From Saccharina japonica (lineage: Eukaryota; Sar; Phaeophyceae; Laminariales; Laminariaceae), in the NCBI GenBank assembly GCA_008828725.1, contig MEHQ01001056.1, positions 23,068 to 87,067 of the forward strand: DNA of 64,000 nt, in the 5' to 3' direction. Position 1 is the first letter of the stretch. Each line of letters begins with the position of its first letter. Of this stretch, positions 22,791 to 35,855 are shown piece by piece. The notes under the pieces were generated by a model. That model ran no database searches. It worked only from the letters and a program-made list of their open reading frames with translations, and was not told the origin of the DNA. The translations under genes were made by a program, and so were the position numbers.

Positions 22791-24277
22791 TGGTGGTATT
22801 TATCTTCTCTTAGAATGGGTCGAGCGTTTCTTACATCCGATGAACCGCCTCCGTGTACAAAACCCCAAAACCCCAAAAAGGAACCGGAAACAAATACGAG
22901 TGTCGCGTCCCCGGGTGATCCGCACCCCGGTTATTAGAACACACGACGAAACACACACACAAAGACACCAGCCGACAAAACGATCAGTGATGAGCTAATG
23001 CTAGGTCTCAACAAGCCCCAACAAAATGCTTCCAGCAGCTTCCAACAACTAGTGCCCAAATATGCTAGCTATTCGTAGGAGAATGCAGTTCCCCTTGACT
23101 AGCCGCCCCCCCCCCCGCACTAAACTCAGTACAATGAGGCCAGAAGAGTCGTTGATGCGCCGAACAAGACCGGACTCCTTGCACATTTGCTGCCTGCAGC
23201 TTAGCTTCCAGCAAGTATTGCCTGCAGCTAAACCCCTCTGGACGGGCATGGAATCATGTTTGTCCTGCATAGTATTTATGGTCCTTGCGTTTAGGTACTG
23301 GCTGCAGCTGCCGGTAAAAACTGTCTGCACCTTTACAGTAGTAGCTTAAAGAAACTAGAGACTGCCCCTGGACGAGGCGTTTCTCTATAAAATTGTGAGG
23401 CACGAAATGTCTTTTTTTCTCTACGCACGAACTTTCTACGGCTTCAGCGCCTACAAAAAACAAAAACAGGAGCACGCAACAAGTCTGGCCGGGAATGTTA
23501 TATACCTTCGATATTGATATCAGAGTACAAATGGGGACTATATTACCGGACAAAGTGGTATACACCCTCCGTCCGTCCGTCACGCTCTCGGGCAAGCAGA
23601 CCGCCACCTGTTGCTGCTGCTGCTGACGTTACAGTAGTAACCCATACGAGTACGTAGCCATTTCCTAGTCTGTGGTTTGACAGGCTCGAACAATTATGGA
23701 GTGGAACAAAACAGTGAAACAGGGAAAGGAAAAGAAAAAAACAGAACAAACTTGAAGGGAAATAGATCGCACCCAAGAATCAAAATCAACTTATACTTCG
23801 GACGCCGTACAGATTTCTTTCCCCTCAAAACCTATAGTTAGCGCGATCGAAGTATCGCAGCTTGCAAATATGAGTTTTGACGAAATCCTTGATCTCGCAG
23901 CTGTCGTTTTTACTTTTTTTTCCCCATCTGTATAGGATGTGTGTATCAGATACGTAAGTTGTGTGTGCGAACTTAAAACAGGAAATCGAAGAAACAAAAA
24001 AAAAAAGAAAAAAAAAAAGAGTACATTTACCCCTTTAGGACTGCACTCACTCCCGGATATGTAGACACAGTACTTGGAATTAGACTCAGGTACGCGTTTC
24101 GGTACATCAGCAGTAGTGCACTACTAAAAAGGGTCAAGACTCGAAAACAAAAAAATACCAATTCTGGACGGAAAATAGAAGGATCGTTGAGTCTTCGTAT
24201 TACAGCGTAATTTCTCCATATATTCAATTCCAGAGTGGGGGGTAACTCCGAAGCCAGTGAGTGCTTCCTCATCGTCA
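22791..24277. other. no recognised gene
   Basis: Region downstream of the deoxyhypusine hydroxylase stop codon. Nothing recognised apart from a C-run near 23106-23117 and A-runs near 23996-24019. I see no certain polyadenylation signal. Confidence 0.45.
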
Positions 24278-24418
24278 TCAGGCTCGAGCAGACCAGTAGT
24301 CCATGGTGTCGAGTGCCACCTCGCAGCTCTCCTTCACCGCAACAACATCGTCTTCCATGAAGGTTTTGAGCAGGTTCTCAGCCTCCTCCCCTCCGATCGC
24401 CCCCAGAGCTTCAGCCGC
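24278..24418 (-). CDS. DOHH: DOHH last exon
   Basis: Encodes AAEALGAIGGEEAENLL, DDVVAVKESCEVALD and a short tail TMDYWSARA before TGA (24278-24280). The acceptor is GCAG| after a C-run. The tail is shorter than in animal DOHH. Confidence 0.92.
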   Translation of the reverse strand, partial: AAEALGAIGGEEAENLLKTFMEDDVVAVKESCEVALDTMDYWSARA

Positions 24419-25478
24419 CTGCCCCCCCCCCCAGCAGCGCGGCAATCGTGTCAATTTTTACCCCGAGGCAACCGTCACCCGGGCACGTTGTTCATATTGA
24501 AGGAGGAGGACGAGGAGGAGGACGAGAAGGAGGAGGGGGAGGGGGGGGGAGAGGGAGTTGTCAATGAGAGGAGCAGTTGTAGATAGGAGGAAGGGGAGAG
24601 GGAGGAGGGGGGGAGTTGTTGTTATCAGTAGGTGGAGGGAGAGGCAGTTGCCAGTGAGAGGGGCGGCTGTTGACAGGAGGGGAAGGGGGAGGAGGAGGAA
24701 GAGGGGAGTTGTTATGTAGGAGGAGGGAGAGGCAGCTATCAGTGAGAGGGACAGTTGTCTATCGGAGGAGAAGGGGAAAATGGAGGAGGAGGGAGGTGCC
24801 ATCAATTGGAGGAGGAGGAGAAGGGGGGGGAGGAGGAGGCGGAAGAGAAAGGGAGTTATGTAGGGAAAGGCAGCTGTCAATGAGAGGGACAGCTGTCGAT
24901 CGGAGGGGGGGAGGGGGGGAGGGATGGGGAGGAGGAGGAGATAAAGGCAGTTATTAGTGAGAGAGGCAGTTGTCGATAGGAGGAGGAAGGGGATGAGGCG
25001 TAGTAGCTCACATGTGTTCGCGCATCGTTGTTGTCGTTGTCGTTGCGACGAAAAAAACAATGGAGCGTGAAGAAAACAGGCGAAGCTTCAGAGGACCGCT
25101 CCTTCCCTTTGTCACGGCGTGCAAGCTTCCAACAATGGCAACTCTATGTTAGGAGGACACAAACAACTTGGGATTCGAGTCGAAATAAATAATATTGCAG
25201 CGGTTACGGTAGATAGTGGAGCGACCCAGGACCAGCAGTACACGAAAACAAAAAACAAAAAACAGAAAACGACCTACTCTCCTTCTCACGGTCAGAATGA
25301 GAAACAAACCAACATACACATGTGTACGTCCGAAGTATGAATATAGTGAGATTTATGGACGAACACAAAAGATGAACATTTTATTTCAAGAATGATATTA
25401 CTGGGTTTCAGTATATCCCCCTCCCCGTGTTTGGGACTAGAAAAAAAAAAGCAAGTGCGGCAAGAGTGGGGTGCCGAT

Positions 25479-25517
<39 letters not shown>

Positions 25518-28500
25518 GTACACCCCCGATTGGCCCATTTTGGGGGATGGGGGAATATATACCATAACGACAAAAAAAAAATTACAAGTGCGACGACAGT
25601 ATCCACTCCACAAAACGCGTGACGGCGCAGCAGTACGCGAGGCACAATGCTGCCTGCGCCCGTGTCGTATATACCTGGTATACAGTGATAGTGCCGGTTG
25701 CCTCCATACTGCCGGTATGTGCCAGCCAACAATACTGGCACTATACACATAGCGGCAACCGGCACTAAATACTCCGCATACTGCCGCACTGGGTATTCTC
25801 ATCTGTGTGACAAACGATTTTACAGGCACTATATATGTATAGCGGGCAGCCGGCACTGCTCAACCGACACTATAGAAGGACCACTACTGCTGCACATCAT
25901 ACCTGGGATACCCCTGCATCATCGGGTACTCCAACATCTACATATCTACCATCCTGCCCAGCAGCTTCGCTTGGCCGGATGGGTCATACTCGTCGTGTTT
26001 CACTCGTCGCTTTTTCCCACGCACAGGAAGCCCCAAAAACATTCGCGCATACAGCAGTGGTGTACCCATTTCAAGACCACCCCCGTGACAACCCCAAAAA
26101 CGTGGTCTTATCTCTGCTATGGTCTTATCTTTTACTACTGACCATACTAATTTCAGCTAGTTTTTTCCTTCTTGACAAGGCCGACTAAGCTGGTCTTATC
26201 GCTACGATGGCCTTAAACCGGACCGGATGCTCTTAGCCCTTGTAGGACTGGAGTCCCGTTTTGGGGACAAATTACTTAGAATTAGAGTGGTTTGTCCCCA
26301 AAACGGGACTGCAGTTCTAAAAGGGTTAAAATGGGTACACCACTGTATACATACGATGAAAAATAAAACATCACAAAAAAAATGATGCCTGTTCCCCGCG
26401 GCGGGCACAAGCAGGTGAAAATAAATGGTACGTACACTAAAAAAAGCATACCTGGTACGAATACAGGAGCGCTCGATGTTACGGAGGAACCTACATATTA
26501 ATATCATATGAATAGTCATCAGAACAAAACAAAGTGTGTAAGCCATTAGGGGGGATGTATTTATTTATTTTTCCACCCTGGGTTCTGATTATCACAGGCC
26601 ATTCGTAATAGGAAATCCGCGCTGGTCGATTTTGTAACTGGCGTCAACCATTGTGCGCGCTGGTGGAAAGCCACGGAAGAAAAAAAAAAAACTGAAAAAA
26701 AGGGAGATTTTAATTTTAGTAACAACATTTTCCGGTCGGACGGCGGGGGGATCTCCGGTTTCTCTCAACTCAACAAGGCGGCCCCCAATATCTGAGGCGG
26801 CCGCGAAATGATTAGCAACTCCCTTACCAGTAAAATGTAGGCGGCTGCGTTGCGTTAATAAGCGTCTCTGAATGGTAAATTAGCACCTTGCTTACATGTA
26901 ATGTGGCTGCGGTGATTCTTAATAAAATAGCGTGTCTGGATGGTCTCACCTCGTGGCGCACCATCTGGTGCTCCCCGAGGTCTGCGAGGACGACCCCAAG
27001 AGCCGGCACTGTCGCCGGGTGTTGCATCTGCCCGAGGACATAGGCCACCTGTCACGAGCGCACACGCACACGCGCGCGCGCCGGGAGGGGGGGGCGCGGG
27101 GCGGGGGGGTACTCATTTGTTGCTTGCCTTAGTCATTTGACCATTGGCCACGCATGCCTTTCGAGATGGAACACTGTTCTTTCTCCTGATAGAAACACCT
27201 CCAACATTTGGGCGCTCATTACGTTGTTTCCATATATTACGGGGGGGGGGTTACTGTCAGTGTTTATGCATGCGTGAGTCGTATGATTTATAGACTCCTC
27301 GCATTTCCCTATCAGTTGCCGGGACGAGCATATCGTTGTTCACGCGACCAGGCAATGACATTGCTGGTGAGCTGCATCCTACTGAAGACCTGCTTGTGAA
27401 GGCGGACTTGGCATATGGATGACAGCTTTCAATGAGTTGAGGGGGGGGGGGGGGGCGTTGAAGCGTCAGAACGTGGTTACACCATGCACAATAACAAGAA
27501 AAGCAAAACCAGGAAACAACTGGTAAAACAAAATACAGAAGCAAACACACGTGTATTGAAAAACAAAACAAGGACAGAGCACCCAGCGGGCAAAAACCGC
27601 GTAAGGAGAAAAACAAGGATAGCACTACCAAGCAAAAAGCATGCAACAGGGAAAAATAACATCACTACAAGTCGATGGTACAAATGACACGTACGACGTA
27701 TCTCCTAAATTGTTTGTTAGAACTACCGTATAGGTCACGTGATTGTCGTGTATACCGAACCCGCTTCTTCACAGGAAAGTATTTAGGTTGGTATTCGTTT
27801 TTTCCCCCCAGAATGTCATGCTGAGTTTCTGACGGCGGCCCGGTGGTTGTATCCGGAAAAGCGCGTTTTTTATTACACTACCGACAAGTACAACGACTCC
27901 CGAATTTCTACTGTTGGCTGTCAATCCCAGCCAGATTTTACCACTTGTTAGAGAGAAATGGTTGTCACACCCTGTGTACCAGGAACATATAAACTAACCC
28001 TAACCCCAACCCTTTACCCTGTTATTGACGGGGGGCCATAGTAAATAAGACCTACGATACAGATAAACACCTATATATTTCCCTATTTTTACTAACAATA
28101 TGTGGTCCTATTTACTATGGCCACCCGTGATAGTACTGCACTGCGGTACTCGTACATATATATGATACACCTACGAGTAGTCTCACTCTAACTTCGAGTG
28201 TTTTGTCTCCACTATGGGATCGGAGTCCTTCAAGAGGATAAGCCAATCATATCACATCAACCATCATTCATTGTCCCCACTATGAGGTCGGAGTCCTTCA
28301 AGGGGATAAGCCAATCAAATACGTCCACAATCAACCATTATTGATTGGTTAGTCCCTTCATTCGTCTCGTAAACAGCAGTGTGCATGTCAACCATAGCAT
28401 CCAATAACAAAGGGGTAAGCTCTACTCCCCCAGCTCGCCTTTCTTAGTGCTGTTTTTTTCATTTTGTTGTTATATAATCACTCGTTTTCTTACTGCTACG

Positions 28501-30161
28501 GGTGGCCATAGTAACCAGGACTCATCACGTACACACAAAGCTACCTATATTCCGAAGGGCCGCAAAAATCAGGACCCCATGACGTTCACAAAAACCTACC
28601 AGGTATGTATTCCAGTGTTTTTACTGAGCATATTTGGTCCTGAATTCTATGTTCCCACTGAATATAAATATCCTATTCGTATTATTTTTCATTTTGCCTT
28701 CCGACAATGTATTGTACATGGTCCATTCCGACTATAATCGAATACCACTCTGAACCGAACCATAAGGATCGTTTGTATATAAACATGGAATTGAAATTGT
28801 GCTTATAGTTCGGGTCAGAGTGGTATCTTCTAATACTACCGCAGCAAGAAGCAGTACCTCTTCTATTTATAACTCCGAATCAACAGATAAGACATATCAT
28901 ACACAAAAACCTATATATTCCAGTATTTTTCCTACGTAAATAAGCATATTTGGTCCTGAATACTACTACTGCTTGTATGTTTCCACATAATATTAGTATT
29001 ATTGTTCATTTTTGCCTTCCGACTGTGTATCGTACACGGTCCATTCCGACTATAATCGAATACGTACCTTCTCCTAATACCGCAGCAAGCAGTAGTCCCT
29101 CTTATATGCGTCACTCTGAATCAACAGATATAATATCCCATTTTCCCTGCTTAAAGGCTCCTACTTGCCCCTTCCTCCGTTTGCAGACCCTCCTTTACCC
29201 TGCTCAACTTTTTTTTTTCCTCGTGATTTTAGGGCGGTAAAGCGACTCAACCCCCTAAGAACTGGTCCCACGAACTTGGGGACAAACCGCTTGGAATTAG
29301 TGTGGGACATGTTTTTCAGTTCTAAATGGGTTAACAAAAGGGGCTATGCAAATGGGTTTATTGCATGTAACTGTCTAATGAAAGGTGTTGCTTTTTTCCG
29401 ATGACCTTCATATGTACCTACCTCGTGCTTGAAAAGAGCGTTATCCTCGTCGCGGAAAGCCGATGCCAGCTCCAGCGCCGAGATTTCTCCTCCCCGATTT
29501 CTGAGAGAAAACATAGCCCTGGCGGCGGCGGGGGGGCAGCACCGTAGCAGGCGGATTCGGCCGATGGTTGAGATGGAGATGGAGATGGAGATAGAGATGG
29601 AGATGGAGATGGAGAGAGAAAGAGGGAGAGAGTGAAAATATAAGATGGAAGACGAAAAAAACAAGATCCAACAAAGATCCAAGAAAAGTTCAAGAAAAAT
29701 TCAAGAAGGATCCAACAAATTTCGAATAAAGGTTCAAGAAAATTCAAAGAATGTTACCCGAATGATGCAAATACACCCACGTTTCGGGGACAAAGCACGA
29801 ACAATTGATAAAATTGTGTGCAATAAAGATTGCAGTAGAGAAATATCGATGATAACGTACATCCGTTTCGTTTCGGGGGACAACTCACTTACACTTACGA
29901 GTGTAAGGTAACTTTTGCAGAGTACGAGTTACAAAAAGGGATTTACCGCATGATACAAGTGATGATTATGACGATATTCTCACGTTAATAATAGCCAATT
30001 TCGTTATTAATAGCTCATTTCGCCCATACTCACAGTTTCTTTTTTTTTTTATGTTTTACGTTTTTGTTAAGAAAACAAAATCCTCCAACGGATGGGTACG
30101 AGCGTACAAATAGTAAAAATAAAGCTTAAGCTCACCACCACAAAGCGGTGCGAGGCGGGGT

Positions 30162-30193
<32 letters not shown>

Positions 30194-33100
30194 CGTACTC
30201 ATTTGTTGCTTGCCTTAGTCATTTGACTATTGACCACGCATTCCTTTCGAGACGGAGCAGGGGGGGGCTCTACGAGTATGCATAACCACCCGATACAATC
30301 CCGAAGCATCACGGCTCTCACCTGTATCTCTCAAAGAGGGGGGGGGGGGGGGGGGGGGGGGTCATGCAAATATTTTCTTCTTTACGTCTGCAAGATTCCC
30401 TACCAACGCCAAAAGCGGAAGAGCAGACGAAAAACACAGGGCTGTCCACGGGTCATGACCCGACCCGCGGACCGGGTCAGCAGGTCTTCAACATCTCACG
30501 GGTCGGGCCGGGCCGGGTCTGGTCGAATCACGAGGTCCCCCCCCCCCTTCCCCTTCCCCACCGCCCGCGCCGCAGCTGGGGGCAGGGTCGACAGAAAGGT
30601 ACGGGTTTTTGTCTCCCTCGCCCTTAGAGGCGGCAGCATCCTTCCCCTGCTTGCGCCGCCAAGCAATCAAGTCCAACGCTAGTTGGCAGGTCTGCCGGAG
30701 GCGGGAAAAGGTGGGGGAGCGGGGGCGGGGGGATGGGGTACTCATGTCGTGCATGGCCGTAGTCGTATGGCCCTAGACCCTCGCATCCCTACAATTCCGG
30801 CGGAGCACGTTGGGCTTTCAGGGAGAGGGGAGGGGGGAGGCGGGGGGGGGGGGGGGNNNNNNNNNNNNNNNNNNNNNGGGGGGGGGGGGGGGGGGGTACT
30901 CATTGCCATGCATGCCCGTAGTCGTATGATCTTAAGACCTTCATACCCCTACAATGCCGGGGCGGAGCACGTCGGGTTTTCGTTGCTTGCGCCAAGCGCG
31001 AAGCGCCATGCAGTGTTCCGGCGAGTCGCACGAAGGGTGAGCTGCATCCTTCTATCAATCAGAATCGCTCGTGAGGCGGGCTTTCTGGCATATGGACGCA
31101 CGCGTCGAATTAATTGGTTTGTTCCTCTCGTAGGAGGGGGGGGGGGGGGGGGGGGGAGGGGGGCAGGAGATAATTTGCGTGAGTGCTGTGTGTGGCCTGC
31201 TATTACATAGCGGCGGGGAAATATTCCACAAAAAAACAGCAGGGGGTTTCCACCCGGGGGGGGGGGGGGGAGGGGGGCAGGAGATAATTGGCGTGAGGGC
31301 TGTGTGTGGCATGCTAGTACATAGCGGCGGGAAAATATCCCACAAAAATACAGCAGAGGGTTCATACCCGGCAGGCCGAGAGTAAGGGGGGGGGGCATCG
31401 CGGCTATAGCCTGACGCATGTTGGTGCACGGGAACCAAAAATACGCAGCTGCTCTGCCTCAAGACTGCTGCTATCCACACGGAGAGGCCTACGCCCTCCC
31501 ATCAGGAAGTCTCGGGCTCGCGTACCGTCGTTTCTGCTATCATTACCGTCACAACTCTGCTCGTACAGCTGTGGGATATACACGCCCGCGGTGGGGTAGG
31601 GTAGGTACTGCAGCAGTGGGTTAGACGCTATTAATATTACGGAGGGGCAAATATTGGACCTGGTAGGTTTGAGTGTGTACCGTAAGTCCTACTGCTGTAT
31701 ATATATAACATCAACTCTTCGGAACCTTTGACCTATCCGGGTATGACTTTACTATACCCCTTCGAAATTGTCGGAGTCACTTAGGATATCTAAAGGACTA
31801 TCAAAAAGCGCCTTGATGTTGGTAACGCATTGAATCTTTAACTTCAAATTTTGTCCATTTCAGACTGTTCAATTTTAATTTTAATTTTAATTTTAATTTT
31901 AATTTTAATCTTAATCTTAATCTTAATTTATTATAATAATTTCTCCCCCCACAAATAGACACACGCTTCCTGAATTCTACAGCCTCAGATTGTGTCCCCC
32001 TCATACGGGATGTACATCCTGCATGAGGACATATAAAACCCTTAACCCATTCAGAAGTGAAAAAAATGCCCCACACTATTTCTAAGTAGTTTTGTCCCAA
32101 ATTCGTGGGACCAGTTCTTAAGGGGTTAAGTACGCGCGATCGAAGTATCACACTCAGCTATTAATAGCAAAGATGAGTTTCGACGAAATCCTCGATCTCA
32201 TCACAGCTATTTTTTTTTTAATGTTTTCAATATATTTAGGGCCGTTTTTAGGGCCCGAATTAACGAGTATAAAATAAATTCAATATGGAAAAAATAAAAT
32301 TCAAATTCGCTTTTCATTGGTCAACACACGCACCAGCACCAAATATTATGCCCCAAGATCCTAATCTTTGATGCTGGTGCGTGTGTTGACCAATGAAAAG
32401 CGGATTTGATTTTTTTTTTTTTCCAAATTGAATTTTTTCTTCTTCGTTAAAACGGGCCCTTATCGAGCAACTTTTCTTTAAAAAAAAAAAAAACACTATT
32501 TTTTTCCATGAAAAACAAGAAAAACAGGAAAAACGGAAAATATTTGGAAATTCTTCAGAGGGGTAAGATTTCTGGAAGCCTTCCCATAGTTGGAAAAAAA
32601 ACAAAGGGAAAAAAAAAGGAAAAAAAATGGGAAAAATGGAAATACAGAAGATTGTGCGAAAAAAATAATGGAAAATTTGGAAATTCATGGCTCCGATAAG
32701 GAGGGCCCTCACTATTATATGGTCCCCCGTAATGGAAAAAAAAAGAAAAAAATGGGAAAAATGGAAATACAGAAGATTGTGCGAAAAAAATAATGGAAAA
32801 TTTGGAAATTCATGGCTCCGATAAGGAGGCATTTCCCTGGGCTACTCTGTAGGTACACATCGAATACCACCGAAAAAAAACAAAAGTACCGAAAAAGAGC
32901 GTTGAGTTCGCACGCACAGGGGCGGGGGGGGCGATCGTTTTTCAGCGCTCGATTTTTCTCGACAATGGTAAGGGTGCTAAATTTCTCGGACCTACAATTT
33001 TTCAGAAGGCTCTGGTCATTTTTTCCGAAAACCCCGTTGTTTGTTCGGTTTTGGCAACCAACCTTCCACAGCTCGGACGGCAGATCATCGATTCCTACTT

Positions 33101-35794
33101 GATGATCTAGATATTTCAGGGCAGACATATTCCTGATCTGTATGATCTGTATGATCTGCATGATCTGGATGATCTGTTAGGTCTTTATGATCTGTATGAT
33201 CTGCATGATCTGTATGATATGCGTGATCTGCATGGTCTGTATGATCTGTACAATCTGTATGATCGAGCTCATGATGCCGGGTGGAACCCGTAAAATCTGC
33301 GTGGTTCTAGCACGCGTTTCCGGGATTGGATCTGGATTATGCAGATCATGCACAACTTCTCAACACGGTAGGCTAGCTAGGATCTAGATGATCTATCAGT
33401 GGACAGATCATGATATGTCCGCCGCGTGGAAACCTTCCCGTTCAGGAAACATCGAGCGCTGAAAAAACGATCGCACCGCTGATGTGCGAACTCAAAGAAC
33501 GCTCTTTACGGTAGTCGTGAAAAATATTATGGGTAGTTCCTCCGTTGAGGAGCCCCCCGCCTACCGCACTGTAGATAAACCGCACTGTAGAGTAACCGCA
33601 CTGTATAGGAACCGCACTGTAGAGAAACCGCACTGTAGAGGAACCGCACTGTAGAGGAACCGCACTGTATAGGAACCGCACTGTAGATTAACCGCACTGT
33701 AGAGTAACCGCATTGTAGAGGAACCGCACTGTAGAAGAACCGCACTGTGGAGTAACCGCACTGTAGAGGAACCGCACTGTAGAGAAACCGCTCTGTAGAG
33801 AAACCGCACTGTAGATAACCCGCGATGTGGAGTAACCGCACTGTAGAGGGGCCGCGCTGTAGAGAAAACGCACTGTAGAGGTAACACACTGTAGATGAAC
33901 CGCACTTGGAGGAACCGCACTGTACAGTAACCGCACTGTAGATAAACCGTACTGTGGAGGAACCGCACTGTGGAGGAACCGCACTGTGGAGTAACCCCAC
34001 TTCCGAGAGGAACCGCACTGTAGAGTAACCGCATTGTAGAGGAACCGTGCTGAAGATAAACCGCGCTGTGGAGTAACCGCACTGCAGATGAACCGCACTT
34101 ACGAGAGGAACCACACTGTAGAGTAACCGCACTGTAGAGGAACCACACTGTAGAGAAATCACGCTGTGGAGTAACCGCCCTGTAGAGGAACCGCACTGTA
34201 GATAACCCCACTAAGAGGAACCACACTGTAGAGAAACCGCACTGTAGAGTAACCACTGTAGAGTAACCGCACTGTAGAGGAGCCACACTGTAGAGAAACC
34301 GCACTGTAGAGTAACCACTGTAGAGTAACCGCACTGTAGAGTAACCGCACTGAAGAGGAACCGCACTGTAGACAACCCCACTCAGAGGAACCACACTGTA
34401 GAGAAACCGCACTGTAGAGTAACCACTGTAGAGTAACCGCACTGTAGAGAAACCGCACTGTAGAGTAACCACTGTAGAGTAACCGCACTGTAGAGGAACC
34501 GCACTGTAGATAAACTGCACTGTAGAGGAACCGCACTGTAGACGCACGGCTCTGCATGCTAGCTTCCCACAAAGAACAGTGGCAATTGACAACTCTTGAT
34601 GGTCCCGTTTGCTCTTTTGCCGCTCAAAACATAATTTCGCACCTGGGATACCTCGGGCGCGGGATCCGACGCATACCGCTCAAGCGCCGACACGGAGCTG
34701 TCCGCACCGATGGCGCCAAGCGCTTCCGCGGCCTGACGCGAAAACAAAAAAACGGGCAACGTTCATCCACCAGGCAAGACAAAAAAGGCGTGGGCGCACA
34801 AGAAAGAGAGCGGGGCGGCGAACCGAATCACAATATGTTTTGTGCCAAGTATATACGTTAGCAAAAACAAAAACGAAAAACAAAAACTGCGGGAACGCGT
34901 TGACTTGACTTGACAAAATATAAACCTGGTGCTCGCAGGTTGAAATAGTCGTTGGGTACCAAGGATTTGGGCGGACACATGAGAAGCCCGACGAAGCTCG
35001 GGCAGCGGGCGCATAAAAAACGCCACCCCAGGGGCCGGGGGCAGGGGAGAGGGTAGGGGTGAAGCCCAGCGACTTTCCCCTTATTTCCCTGCACAAGTTT
35101 ACTAAAAAAATCCTTGAACCATGCTTGCGGTCCGCCTTTGCCGCCAACTATGTAGATGTTCATGCGACTCGCCGAACACACCACGGCGCTTCGCGCTTGG
35201 TGCTACGTAGCAATGTCTGCCTGGTCGGTGAAAACCCGACATGCTCCGTCCCGGCATTGTAGGGAGGCGACAGTTTATCGTCATACGACTACGGCCATGC
35301 ATGAATGTTGAGGTCCCCCCCCCCCCCCCACGGTTACACGGTTGTTGCTTCCATTTTTACCAGGATAACACATAGGGTTTGCGTCACGAAAACAAAAAAG
35401 GCCTGCCAAAGCACAAAGCTGTCACGACGCGGACCCCAACCCCCCTCCTCCCCGTCCCTTCTCCCGCACGTCGCCGTTGTTCACCTCGTGTCTGACCATG
35501 CAGTCGTCAGAGGTGTTTCCAAGAACTTTTTCAAGAGTTTCGCATGCCGCCTCATTCTGCATTTGTCCTGCATGAAAAACACACATTCAAAAAAAAAAAT
35601 GAATTAAAAACGTCAGGTCGCGCACCCGACCGTTTAAATATTTCGCAAGTGCTGGTGTCGGTACGTAAGACATCGCAATTAATTATATACGCATGCCAAT
35701 TCTTCCCATGGGCAGTAGTAGTAGTAGTAGTAGTAGCAGTAGTAGTTGTAGTAGTCGCAGTGGTAGCAGTAGCAGCAGTAGCAGTAGCAGTAGC

Positions 35795-35855
<61 letters not shown>

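Noticed and set aside
24458..25060. 200-codon Leu/Pro-rich minus-strand ORF
   Set aside because: Composition follows the purine-rich tract; it lies in a DOHH intron.
33561..34592. 343-codon ORF and companions on the minus strand
   Set aside because: They only read through the 16-bp minisatellite, and all three frames are open for the same reason.
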